In this document: positions 1-5,992 of the stretch, piece by piece
Position numbering within the stretch: the stretch's first letter is position 1
Layout: each line of letters starts with the position of its first letter
Origin: Euryarchaeota archaeon UBA602
GTDB taxonomy: Archaea; Thermoplasmatota; Poseidoniia; Poseidoniales; Thalassarchaeaceae
Assembly: GCA_002498455.1 (NCBI GenBank)
Contig: DAHO01000035.1
Location: forward strand, 12,933 to 22,004
Reading direction: 5' to 3'
DNA length: 9,072 nt
Position numbers and translations under genes: made by a program
The notes under the pieces: model-generated
What the model was told of the DNA's origin: nothing
Databases searched by the model: none
The model's input: the letters and a program-made list of their open reading frames with translations, nothing else

Positions 1-709
1 TTGGAGGCCCTGTAGGAGGCGCGGCCGGGGGTGCGGAAAATACACTTGCAGGCAGGGCTGCGGGTGGGGTCGCAGGGGGTGCACTTGGTGCGACAACAGG
101 TTCGGATGGCGGGGATGCAATCGAAGGTGGACTTGCAGGAGCGACGGGTGTCACTTGCTGTGATTCTAACAAGCCACCCGCAAATGCAGCTTGCATGGGA
201 TCATCCGAAGCAACATCGGCGGTGAGAGTCGTTTCCTCTACTTCCAATTCACCGAATCCATCCATGGCAGCGCCGAAGGCGGCAGCCAAAGGATCACCAC
301 CACTTGATTCCATTACAATCGATGTTGAGACTTTGGTTTGTTTTGATCTGTTGGGTTTTGGTTTATCTTCGATTCGTAAGTCATTGGTGAACGGGCCCAA
401 TTCCAAGTTGCTTGAACCGGAATCGGTATTGTAGGTGAGTTTGAACAACCATGCTGCGGTATCTGTTGGGACCCAAAATGATAGCCAATCTCCCGTACTG
501 GCTTCGACTCTAGCGGGTTTGGATCGGGCGAGTGCAGTCGTACCATCCATATCGCGGATATTCCCATTAAGATCCCACAAATCTTGTGCAGATTCATTTT
601 GAATTTCAATGGTGACTTCCAAAACATCTTCATCATCTTCATCAATTTCTTCAACGATCGACCACAGTGCGATTCTCACACCATTTACAGAGGCCGATTG
701 CTGCGCCAT
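1..709 (-). CDS. Hypothetical protein with N-terminal beta-sandwich-like domain and Pro/Ala-rich tail (partial, C-terminus off window)
   Basis: An open frame on the minus strand starts at ATG (707-709), begins MAQQSASVNGVRIALWSIVE and stays open to the window edge (236 codons seen). An in-frame TAG lies about 12 codons upstream, so this ATG is the only good start. No clear Shine-Dalgarno precedes it. Residues 1-115 alternate hydrophobic and polar residues (LEVTIEIQNES, DWLSFWVPTD, WLFKLTYNTD), which suggests a beta-sandwich of CARDB/Ig-like type; this is inference. A Lys/Arg linker (KPKPNRSKQTK) follows. Next come two copies of a short motif, DPLAAAFGAAM (from residue 139) and DPMQAAFAGGL (from residue 170). 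The rest is a Pro/Ala/Ser-rich tail running to the edge. No signal peptide or membrane segment is visible. It lies 40 bp after the RDD gene, so it is probably the last gene of that operon. Function is unknown, and a C-terminal domain may lie beyond the window. Confidence 0.8.
   Translation of the reverse strand, partial: MAQQSASVNGVRIALWSIVEEIDEDDEDVLEVTIEIQNESAQDLWDLNGNIRDMDGTTALARSKPARVEASTGDWLSFWVPTDTAAWLFKLTYNTDSGSSNLELGPFTNDLRIEDKPKPNRSKQTKVSTSIVMESSGGDPLAAAFGAAMDGFGELEVEETTLTADVASDDPMQAAFAGGLLESQQVTPVAPASPPSIASPPSEPVVAPSAPPATPPAALPASVFSAPPAAPPTGPP
170..295 (-). repeat. Two imperfect 11-residue coding repeats (DP-[LM]-x-AAF motif)
   Basis: Within the Pro-rich-tail protein, DPLAAAFGAAM (263-295) and DPMQAAFAGGL (170-202) align with identical D, P, A, A and F positions and start 31 residues apart. 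Each is followed by a polar or acidic stretch. They could be short helical docking motifs; this is inference from composition only. Confidence 0.5.
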
Positions 710-749
710 GATTCTTCGACAAGATGCCGATACTTGAATACCGCTCTAA

Positions 750-1322
750 TCAGCGCAGATGACTTCGCTTTGCTGGAGGCAGAGAATTGGCGACAACTAC
801 GATACTTGCACAAGCCAAATCAATGCTGGATTGATGGGTATGTCGTTTGCGAATAAATTGCCCATCTTTGTAGAGGAAGTACAAGTTGACAACGGGAATC
901 AAATAGCGCAATTTTGAGATCGCACGTCGGCCACAATCACTTCTATGCAGAGGTTCACCGTCTTCTCGAACCACCGCTAAACCGAACCAGCGCTGTCCCA
1001 ATGAGCGCCCAATACTGCTGACCGTATATTTGTGATACAGATAATTCATCTGAATAATCAACAACCAATTGATGACAACAAAATACCACTCTGAACTCAA
1101 AATAGCACTAAAATTCCAAGCGTATGCAACCCATGAACCCGTGGCAATGACCAGCACCCCCATTACAACTGCGGAATCAAGAACATATGCGGATATGCGC
1201 TTCCACAAGGGTGCGAGAACCGTCCCCTCGGGAACCGGCCAATGCCCCCCTTGCTCTTGTACAGCCATTTTCGCCAAGGTAGGCCCTTTTCCGTAAACCG
1301 AAATTGGGCTATCGTGCTCCAT
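750..1322 (-). CDS. RDD-family integral membrane protein
   Basis: A 190-residue protein. The segment WKRISAYVLDSAVVMG (about residues 40-55) is the start of an RDD domain, with Arg42 and Asp49 at the first helix. Two clear membrane helices lie at about 47-69 and 79-97. The middle stretch SIGRSLGQRWFGLAVVREDG (103-122) matches the conserved RDD loop (G-[KR]-x-x-x-G-x-x-V-x-x-x-x-G). A third, weaker hydrophobic segment (LIPVVNLYFLY, 141-151) precedes a basic stretch, and a hydrophobic end (DLACASIVVV) matches the usual C-terminal part of the domain. RDD proteins are poorly characterised membrane proteins, some proposed to be transporters, so no substrate can be assigned. The ATG start is supported by a GAGGGG site 5 nt upstream. 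ATG at 1268 is an alternative that would drop 18 residues but lacks this site. It begins 39 bp after the helicase stop and 40 bp before the next gene, suggesting one transcript. Confidence 0.85.
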   Translation of the reverse strand: MEHDSPISVYGKGPTLAKMAVQEQGGHWPVPEGTVLAPLWKRISAYVLDSAVVMGVLVIATGSWVAYAWNFSAILSSEWYFVVINWLLIIQMNYLYHKYTVSSIGRSLGQRWFGLAVVREDGEPLHRSDCGRRAISKLRYLIPVVNLYFLYKDGQFIRKRHTHQSSIDLACASIVVVANSLPPAKRSHLR

Positions 1323-1327
1323 CTAGT

Positions 1328-1333
1328 CCCCTC
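1328..1333 (-). promoter_or_regulatory. Shine-Dalgarno site of the RDD gene
   Basis: The minus strand reads GAGGGG followed by 5 nt (ACTAG) and the ATG at 1322. It decides the start in favour of this ATG over the internal one at 1268. Confidence 0.65.
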
Positions 1334-1361
1334 ATTTTGTGCGGCAAGTCTTACCCTTATC

Positions 1362-3380
1362 TTACATATGGAGAACATGATACGCTTCGAGCCCACGCTC
1401 TGCTGCCCAATCACACCATGATGACCAGTTTGAATCATGACGTAATGTTCTGGGATTGCCAAGCACGATTAAACCTCGACGTGCTCTAGTAATCGCGACA
1501 TTCAATCGCCTTCGGTCTTTCAAGAATCCAATTTCCCCAGCATCGTTTGCTCGAACTGCGGATAAGACAATCACCTCTTTTTCTCGACCTTGATAGCCAT
1601 CAACAGTCTTGATTTCAAGACCATGATATCGCTCACCTTCCTCTCTTCCACCTGCGTTCTCAAACAGATCGTTTAGCAATCGAACTTGTCCACTGTAAGG
1701 CGTTACAACACCAATATCGGAAGGAAAAATATCGGCTCCGGACAGCAACATATCGACCACACGAATTGCCAAGGCGGCCTCATCCATATTTTGCTTTGAA
1801 GCTCCGTCCGGACTGGTATCTTCTACACCCTCTACGGGAACAAATGCCACCGGTGCGTCCCAATCCGGCCAAACAAAACCGGCAGGAGCAACACGTTCAG
1901 CAGCAGAAACTCCATCCTCCAATTTACCATGATAGAATCGTTCACTTGGCCATTCACGTATGACCGGGTGCATTCTGTACTGAGTCGTCAGCATTGTGGT
2001 TGGTGCACCAAGCAAATTGAGTCGTTCAAACAATGACTGTGCCAACCCCCCTTCTTCGGCTCGTCGTGAGATAACCGTCGGAGGCAATTGCTGATGATCG
2101 CCAACCAGTACCACATGTCTAGCACCTTTTGTGAGTGGAATCAACGATGCAGGCTCTGTAGCTTGAGTTGCTTCATCCAACAAAACGAGAGGGAATCGAC
2201 GAGATTCAAGTAGCAAATCACCTGCTCCCACACATGTAGCGCAAATGACCTGGGCATGTTCAAGAATATCATCTCGCATTTGGTTTTCAATTCGACGAAC
2301 CTCTTTCCAACCTCGTTTTATATCACGATGTGCGAGACCTTTCTCCTTGCCCTTGAGTGACGGCAATCGACGTATTGCATCTTCATTGAGTCCAATCAGG
2401 GTATCGACATCTTCCCGCAAGTGATGTTCTTCCATCTGTGCAGCCATTGTTGATTCTCGAAGTGATTCACGCACCTTCACGGGTTGTCCCAAACGAATGG
2501 CTTTCACCCCCAGTTGCAACAATCCTTCCAAGAGGTTGTCAACCGCGACATTTGAATCCGCAACGGCGAGAATGGGTCCCGCACCATTACGAGCCCAAGC
2601 TGCAAGAATACGGACAGCAGTGTGTGTTTTTCCAGTCCCTGGTGGACCCTGAATAAGTGAAAGTCGTGATTCCATGGCCTTGGAAAATGCCTCAGATTGG
2701 CTGGAATTCAATTCACCAGTGTGTTCGGATTGGGCCATCAATCGTTTCTGAATCCCACCTAGATTCGCAGGACGAGATGCACTACTATCCATGTCTCGAA
2801 TCTGGCCATAAATCAATTCTCTCAAAGGAGTCGAACTTTCCTCTGAAAACAGCGCCTCCAAAGCGGCAGCCATTCGATCATGTGCGACTCGATTGGCCCC
2901 CCGATCGAGTCTCCAAGTATCCTGCCGTACTTTTGTCGGTTGTTCGTTCACGACGATACGGATAAATTTCCTTGAACGGGACAAAACAGTCCCTTCAATG
3001 ACACTTTCTTTGAGAGGATTTTTTCTTGACAAAGTTACCATGTCTCCTTGCCGAAAACGGTGTTGAGGCAAGGCCTCACCTCGAGTGAATAATTTGACGA
3101 CTCTTTCACCAAATAACCATCCATCGTTTCGCCCTTCTAAATCAAACAAGGTGACTCCATTCTCAACCAAACGACTTCGACTCCATTTTCGGAGCCGCTC
3201 TTCGACCGATTCCATTTCGTCTTCCAATTCTAAACGAATCAATTTCGTGTATCGATCAAAGTGGTCTTGGGAACGTGGAAAAGCCAAGCCATCGCTTTCT
3301 CCTCCATCTCCTTCGGCGACATGGGAGCCGGCAGGTGGCCCGCGTTTCATACGACGAACCTTGCCCTTCTTGTCGGCCAT
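1362..3380 (-). CDS. UPF1/IGHMBP2-like superfamily 1B DNA/RNA helicase
   Basis: A 672-residue ATP-dependent helicase with the full superfamily 1 motif set. There is a Q-type motif NSSQSEAF (225-232), Walker A GPPGTGKTHT (245-254), Walker B LLDEATQATEP (400-410), motif III VGDHQQLPP (426-434), motif IV QYRMHP (467-472), TPYSGQ (560-565), motif V TVDGYQGRE (592-600) and motif VI RLNVAITRARRG (625-636). Residues 105-150 form a beta-rich insert before the Q motif (FRQGDMVTLSRKNP, EGTVLSRSRKFIRIVV), as in the N-terminal barrel of SMUBP2/IGHMBP2. The QYRMHP and DEA[TA]QA signatures place it in the UPF1-like branch (COG1112) rather than UvrD/Rep/PcrA. Members translocate 5' to 3' on single-stranded nucleic acid; whether this one uses DNA or RNA cannot be read from sequence. 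The first 45 residues are a basic then acidic, probably disordered tail. ATG (3378-3380) has a weak AGGT 6 nt upstream. It is the first gene of a likely three-gene unit and diverges from the zinc-ribbon gene. Confidence 0.93.
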   Translation of the reverse strand: MADKKGKVRRMKRGPPAGSHVAEGDGGESDGLAFPRSQDHFDRYTKLIRLELEDEMESVEERLRKWSRSRLVENGVTLFDLEGRNDGWLFGERVVKLFTRGEALPQHRFRQGDMVTLSRKNPLKESVIEGTVLSRSRKFIRIVVNEQPTKVRQDTWRLDRGANRVAHDRMAAALEALFSEESSTPLRELIYGQIRDMDSSASRPANLGGIQKRLMAQSEHTGELNSSQSEAFSKAMESRLSLIQGPPGTGKTHTAVRILAAWARNGAGPILAVADSNVAVDNLLEGLLQLGVKAIRLGQPVKVRESLRESTMAAQMEEHHLREDVDTLIGLNEDAIRRLPSLKGKEKGLAHRDIKRGWKEVRRIENQMRDDILEHAQVICATCVGAGDLLLESRRFPLVLLDEATQATEPASLIPLTKGARHVVLVGDHQQLPPTVISRRAEEGGLAQSLFERLNLLGAPTTMLTTQYRMHPVIREWPSERFYHGKLEDGVSAAERVAPAGFVWPDWDAPVAFVPVEGVEDTSPDGASKQNMDEAALAIRVVDMLLSGADIFPSDIGVVTPYSGQVRLLNDLFENAGGREEGERYHGLEIKTVDGYQGREKEVIVLSAVRANDAGEIGFLKDRRRLNVAITRARRGLIVLGNPRTLRHDSNWSSWCDWAAERGLEAYHVLHM

Positions 3381-3425
3381 GTGTTAACCTGATACGGGAC
3401 CGCATTTGGACCCTTTCACCCTCCG

Positions 3426-3443
3426 TTGGCCCCTAAGGGCCAA
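3426..3443. repeat. Perfect inverted repeat, 7-4-7, in divergent promoter region
   Basis: TTGGCCC-CTAA-GGGCCAA reads as two perfectly complementary 7-bp arms around a 4-nt centre. It sits 45 bp from the helicase start and about 80 bp from the start of the plus-strand gene. As DNA it could be an operator for a dimeric regulator; as RNA it could form a GC-rich hairpin. No poly-T follows on the plus strand, so an intrinsic terminator is unlikely. Confidence 0.6.
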
Positions 3444-3460
3444 ATTTCGAATGACACAAT

Positions 3461-3474
3461 CTCCAACCGTGGAG
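3461..3474. repeat. Small inverted repeat, 5-4-5
   Basis: CTCCA-ACCG-TGGAG, with perfect 5-bp arms, lies 18 bp downstream of the larger dyad and just before the candidate BRE/TATA of the zinc-ribbon gene. It is short enough to be chance. Confidence 0.3.
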
Positions 3475-3523
3475 TCGCGAAAGTTAAACCTGAATTGAGA
3501 ACGCCACTGGACTGGGTGGGACA

Positions 3524-4624
3524 CTGTTCGGCTTCCGAAAGAAGAAACAGGAAGACGGGCAAGTTTGCCCGTTGTGCCAACTGGTCAATGAAGAAGATGC
3601 TCCCTCATGCACTCGCTGTTACTACGAATTTACTGTCGCAGCCCACCGCCAAACTGTGTCCGAAGTGACCGACGAAGAAAGTGGGGGTTTGTTCGATGCG
3701 CTCCTCGAAGAAGATGATCAGTTGGATGAAGATGCCCCTCTGGTCGATTGGACCAGCCACTCGTTCTCAATGGATGACATGACTGTGGAGGTCTCGCCAT
3801 ACGATAAAGATGGCATGGTTGAAGTGGATCAATCGATTTCCATGGAACATCAGTTCGATGCCCCACAACAAACGGCTCGAGTCAAGGATGAACCTTCAAC
3901 TGAAGGTGAAGACGATTACGTATTGACAGCAGCCGATGCGCCCAAAAACGTGACTAAATTTGACACCGGCGATGGACCTGATTTGGAGTACACCGAAGAG
4001 GAGTACAGCACACCAGTGGTCAAACTTGTCGAAATGACAGAAAGTGCTGACATTGAGCCCGTAGCTTCAGCCTCTTCTATTCCCGACGAATCGGATGTTC
4101 AGGAGTCGATGCCGAGTACAGCCCCCTCATTGACCTCCGTTACACCCGTCACCCCACCGGTGCCTGTACCTGAGCCACAACCTGTGTCGCAGCCAAAGAT
4201 TGTACCGGCCGTTCCTGAAGCACCCGTTGCTCCGTCTGTACCCGCAGTGCCGACGATTCCAGAAGTTCCCGCCATTCCTAACGTGCCTGAGATTCCTACA
4301 GTCCCTGCGATCCCAGCCTCCGCTCCTCAGGCCACCGGAATTTGGCCTTGGCCTCAGACTGATGAATGGGATGATTCAGCGATTCGAAAGATGCTTCGAG
4401 ATGCCATGGAATCGGCAAAGGCAGGCAATATTGAGGACTCTAAACGTGCATTGGTCTCACTTGGACCACATTTGGGTAGCCGAATCGATTTGATTTTCCA
4501 CATCGGTGTTCTTCTGAAGAAATACGGTCAAGATGATGTCATGCGACGTATGATTGAGTCCGCTCGAATGCAGCATCCAGACTCTCCCGATGTCGCAAAA
4601 GCGGTACAACATCTGCTTTCCTAA
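3524..4624 (+). CDS. Zinc-ribbon protein with acidic linker, proline rod and C-terminal helical (TPR-like) domain
   Basis: Numbered from the inferred start, the N-terminus reads (M)FGFRKKKQEDGQ followed by CPLC (15-18) and CTRC (29-32). This C-x2-C-x10-C-x2-C pattern is a small zinc ribbon. Residues 45-180 are strongly acidic and low in complexity. About 200-270 is proline-rich, with proline at every third position 13 times, ending in GIWPWPQTDEW. The last 95 residues (DDSAIRKMLRDAMESAKAGN onward) look like paired amphipathic helices resembling TPRs. No membrane segment is visible. The start is unusual: the frame is open from a TGA at 3491, but the first conventional start codon is TTG at 3572, which would remove the first cysteine. 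I infer CTG at 3524, with GGTGGG 4 nt upstream; CTG 3512 and ATT 3494 are alternatives. Function is unknown; the layout suggests a scaffold or adaptor. The GNAT gene follows after 31 bp. Confidence 0.75.
   Translation: MFGFRKKKQEDGQVCPLCQLVNEEDAPSCTRCYYEFTVAAHRQTVSEVTDEESGGLFDALLEEDDQLDEDAPLVDWTSHSFSMDDMTVEVSPYDKDGMVEVDQSISMEHQFDAPQQTARVKDEPSTEGEDDYVLTAADAPKNVTKFDTGDGPDLEYTEEEYSTPVVKLVEMTESADIEPVASASSIPDESDVQESMPSTAPSLTSVTPVTPPVPVPEPQPVSQPKIVPAVPEAPVAPSVPAVPTIPEVPAIPNVPEIPTVPAIPASAPQATGIWPWPQTDEWDDSAIRKMLRDAMESAKAGNIEDSKRALVSLGPHLGSRIDLIFHIGVLLKKYGQDDVMRRMIESARMQHPDSPDVAKAVQHLLS
4202..4318 (+). repeat. Proline rod: 13 consecutive [V/I/A]-P-x triplets
   Basis: Within the zinc-ribbon protein, 39 residues form thirteen x-Pro-x triplets with proline at the centre of each. 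The flanking residue is mostly Val or Ile before proline, and Ala, Glu, Thr, Asn, Ser or Val after it. Pro codons vary among CCG, CCT, CCC and CCA, so the repeat is kept at protein level and is not recent DNA slippage. Such a segment would form an extended polyproline-II rod separating the N-terminal ribbon from the C-terminal helices. Confidence 0.8.
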
Positions 4625-4655
4625 GGCATAAACGACGCCGGCAAATGGGTGTAAT

Positions 4656-5225
4656 GTGCGACCAATTGCCGACATCCATTGCGATGACGATTTGCGATTA
4701 ACAGCAGCGATGCCAGTTTACCAAACAGACATTCTCAAGGCCATTGAACTCAGTGGCGCTGAAGTTTTCCAAGCCATGCCATGGTTAGAGATTCAGGAAC
4801 CTTTACCCAATCAAGTGCTCGAATATCTGCGTGATGTCGGTCACTACGGGGCAGGAGGTTTGTCATATCATTGGGCAATATTCTTTCAGGAACAATTTGC
4901 AGGTTTGATTGCCCTTGATTATACACCCAATTTGACGCTCGGTCATTGGAATCTCGGTTACTGGATTGTACCACCGATGCAGCGACAAGGAATCGCCAGT
5001 CGGTCGATCGACGCAGTCCTCAACTGGATTGGTCGTGGGGGCTTGACGTCAATTGAGATGCATGTCAACCCCGAAAATATCGCCGGTGTACAAACAGCCG
5101 AATCCGTCATTCGTCGTTGGAATGGACACCGAATGGAGGACAAGGTCGAGGTGGAAATTTCGGGCCGGTTTGTTGCCCACATTTGTTGGTTGATTCCTCG
5201 ACTGCCTTTGGAGGGGTCAGAATGA
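4656..5225 (+). CDS. GNAT-family N-acetyltransferase (RimJ/RimL-like)
   Basis: A 189-residue protein with a GNAT fold. The N-terminal DDLRLTAAMPVYQTDILKAI and QAMPWLEIQEPL match the beta1-alpha1 region of RimJ/RimL-type acetyltransferases. Residues 98-122 carry the acetyl-CoA motif: GYWIVPPMQRQGIA contains Q-R-Q-G-I-A, the [QR]-x-x-G-x-[GA] pyrophosphate loop, followed by helix SRSIDAVLNWI. IEMHVNPENIAGVQTAE (133-149) corresponds to the next strand and helix. It should transfer an acetyl group from acetyl-CoA to an amine, but the acceptor (protein N-terminus, ribosomal protein, polyamine or amino sugar) cannot be told. The GTG start is chosen because the DDLRL strand lies upstream of the first in-frame ATG (4710), and an in-frame TAA at 4629 closes the frame. 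A GGTG 4 nt upstream is a weak ribosome site. Its stop overlaps the deacetylase start (ATGA), so the two are probably translationally coupled. Confidence 0.85.
   Translation: MRPIADIHCDDDLRLTAAMPVYQTDILKAIELSGAEVFQAMPWLEIQEPLPNQVLEYLRDVGHYGAGGLSYHWAIFFQEQFAGLIALDYTPNLTLGHWNLGYWIVPPMQRQGIASRSIDAVLNWIGRGGLTSIEMHVNPENIAGVQTAESVIRRWNGHRMEDKVEVEISGRFVAHICWLIPRLPLEGSE
5210..5216 (+). promoter_or_regulatory. Shine-Dalgarno site of the deacetylase gene
   Basis: GGAGGGG lies 5 nt before the ATG at 5222, inside the last codons of the acetyltransferase gene. It fixes the deacetylase start at 5222 rather than at any upstream in-frame codon such as 5117. Confidence 0.7.
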
Positions 5226-5992
5226 GTGCGTGGTTGAGCGTCGATTCAGACGATTTGATTCATTTGCCATCAAATCGCGGACATCCAAACCGTTCATCGA
5301 TTCCAATGCCCACTTGGAAAACCGAGGGATATCAGGCCAGTCAGCAGTTACTCGAAGCTACGGATTCTTTCATCCAGTGGGTTGATGGCGGCCCCTCCGT
5401 CACGATATTTTTGATTGCAGAACAACTTGATTGTCCAGAATTAACAAAGCGATTGCAAGTATTGTTGCAGAAGCCCAACGTCTTGTTTGCGTGCCATGGT
5501 TGGGGGCATCGATGTTGGTCAGCATGGCCAGAGAATATCGAAGAGTTTTCCGAAATGCTTGTCGCGGCTCGAGATCGAATTTCAGCGTTTGCAGGAGACT
5601 CATGGCGGCCATGGTTTAGGGCACCTGGGGGCTATGTAGCCCCTTGGATGTCTGCACCGTTGGCCGCAGCAGGTTTCCGTCTGGATTCATCGGTCAACCC
5701 CTCAAGGTGGGTGGTTCGCAAAATGCGTGGGCATTGGAATCGCGTCATCCAATCCATGGAGCAATCTGGAATCATCGAGCGACCTTGGTTGACGACAATC
5801 TTAGGTCCAGCCTGCGGTCCAGCGCTTCGAATATACCCATTTGCGCTTCTTGCAAGTCGTGCTTGGAAGCGCCATTCAACACAGATTTCAAACGACCCTG
5901 AGTCAACCAATGTGACCGCTTTGTACTGGCATATCTTGGATCACAGGCGCAACTCAGGGAAGTGGAAGCCACCTCTCTCTAAATCGAAGTAA
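5222..5992 (+). CDS. Polysaccharide deacetylase (NodB-like, carbohydrate esterase 4 superfamily)
   Basis: A 256-residue protein. MSAWLSVDSDDL places the metal-binding first strand at once, with Asp8, Asp10 and Asp11 (motif 1). VTIFLIAEQLD (60-70) is the second strand. CHGWGHRCW (91-99) gives His92 and His96, matching the family H-[ST]-x-x-H metal ligands but with Gly in place of Ser/Thr. WFRAPGGYVAPW (131-142) is the R-x-P motif 3. ALYWHILDHRR (233-243) resembles the last motif, where a Leu/His pair lines the active site. The family removes N- or O-acetyl groups from sugars, or hydrolyses related C-N bonds, with a divalent metal. There is no signal peptide, so a cytoplasmic substrate is likelier than wall peptidoglycan. 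The start is set by GGAGGGG 5 nt upstream and the ATGA overlap with the acetyltransferase. Its 3' end overlaps aceE by 14 bp on the opposite strand. Confidence 0.85.
   Translation: MSAWLSVDSDDLIHLPSNRGHPNRSSIPMPTWKTEGYQASQQLLEATDSFIQWVDGGPSVTIFLIAEQLDCPELTKRLQVLLQKPNVLFACHGWGHRCWSAWPENIEEFSEMLVAARDRISAFAGDSWRPWFRAPGGYVAPWMSAPLAAAGFRLDSSVNPSRWVVRKMRGHWNRVIQSMEQSGIIERPWLTTILGPACGPALRIYPFALLASRAWKRHSTQISNDPESTNVTALYWHILDHRRNSGKWKPPLSKSK

Larger units (their letters stand above)
3381..3523. promoter_or_regulatory. Divergent intergenic/promoter region between helicase and zinc-ribbon genes
   Basis: About 140 bp with no convincing gene. It holds an 18-bp dyad (3426-3443), a smaller dyad (3461-3474) and, for the plus-strand gene, a CGAAA-GTTAAAC stretch (3478-3489) that could be an archaeal BRE/TATA pair. 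Its centre is about 26 bp before 3512, so transcription could begin just upstream of the inferred start. No equally good box was found for the helicase direction. Confidence 0.45.

Noticed and set aside
584..856. Plus-strand open frame 584-856
   Set aside because: It overlaps the ends of two better-supported minus-strand genes and has no ribosome site or protein character.
3426..3668. Plus-strand open frame starting at 3426, as the true N-terminus of the zinc-ribbon gene through a frameshift
   Set aside because: Its residues show no domain and it starts inside the dyad. The zinc-ribbon frame already provides a sensible N-terminus (FGFRKKK) without a shift. Read support would be needed to exclude an indel fully.
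4625..4655. Short gap between the zinc-ribbon and GNAT genes as a terminator or promoter
   Set aside because: Thirty-one bases with no poly-T, hairpin or TATA-like box; it reads as an ordinary intra-operon spacer.
5117..5221. Longer deacetylase start at 5117
   Set aside because: The added 35 residues are the out-of-frame reading of the acetyltransferase C-terminus. GGAGGGG and the ATGA overlap at 5222 fit better, and the first catalytic strand begins directly after 5222.
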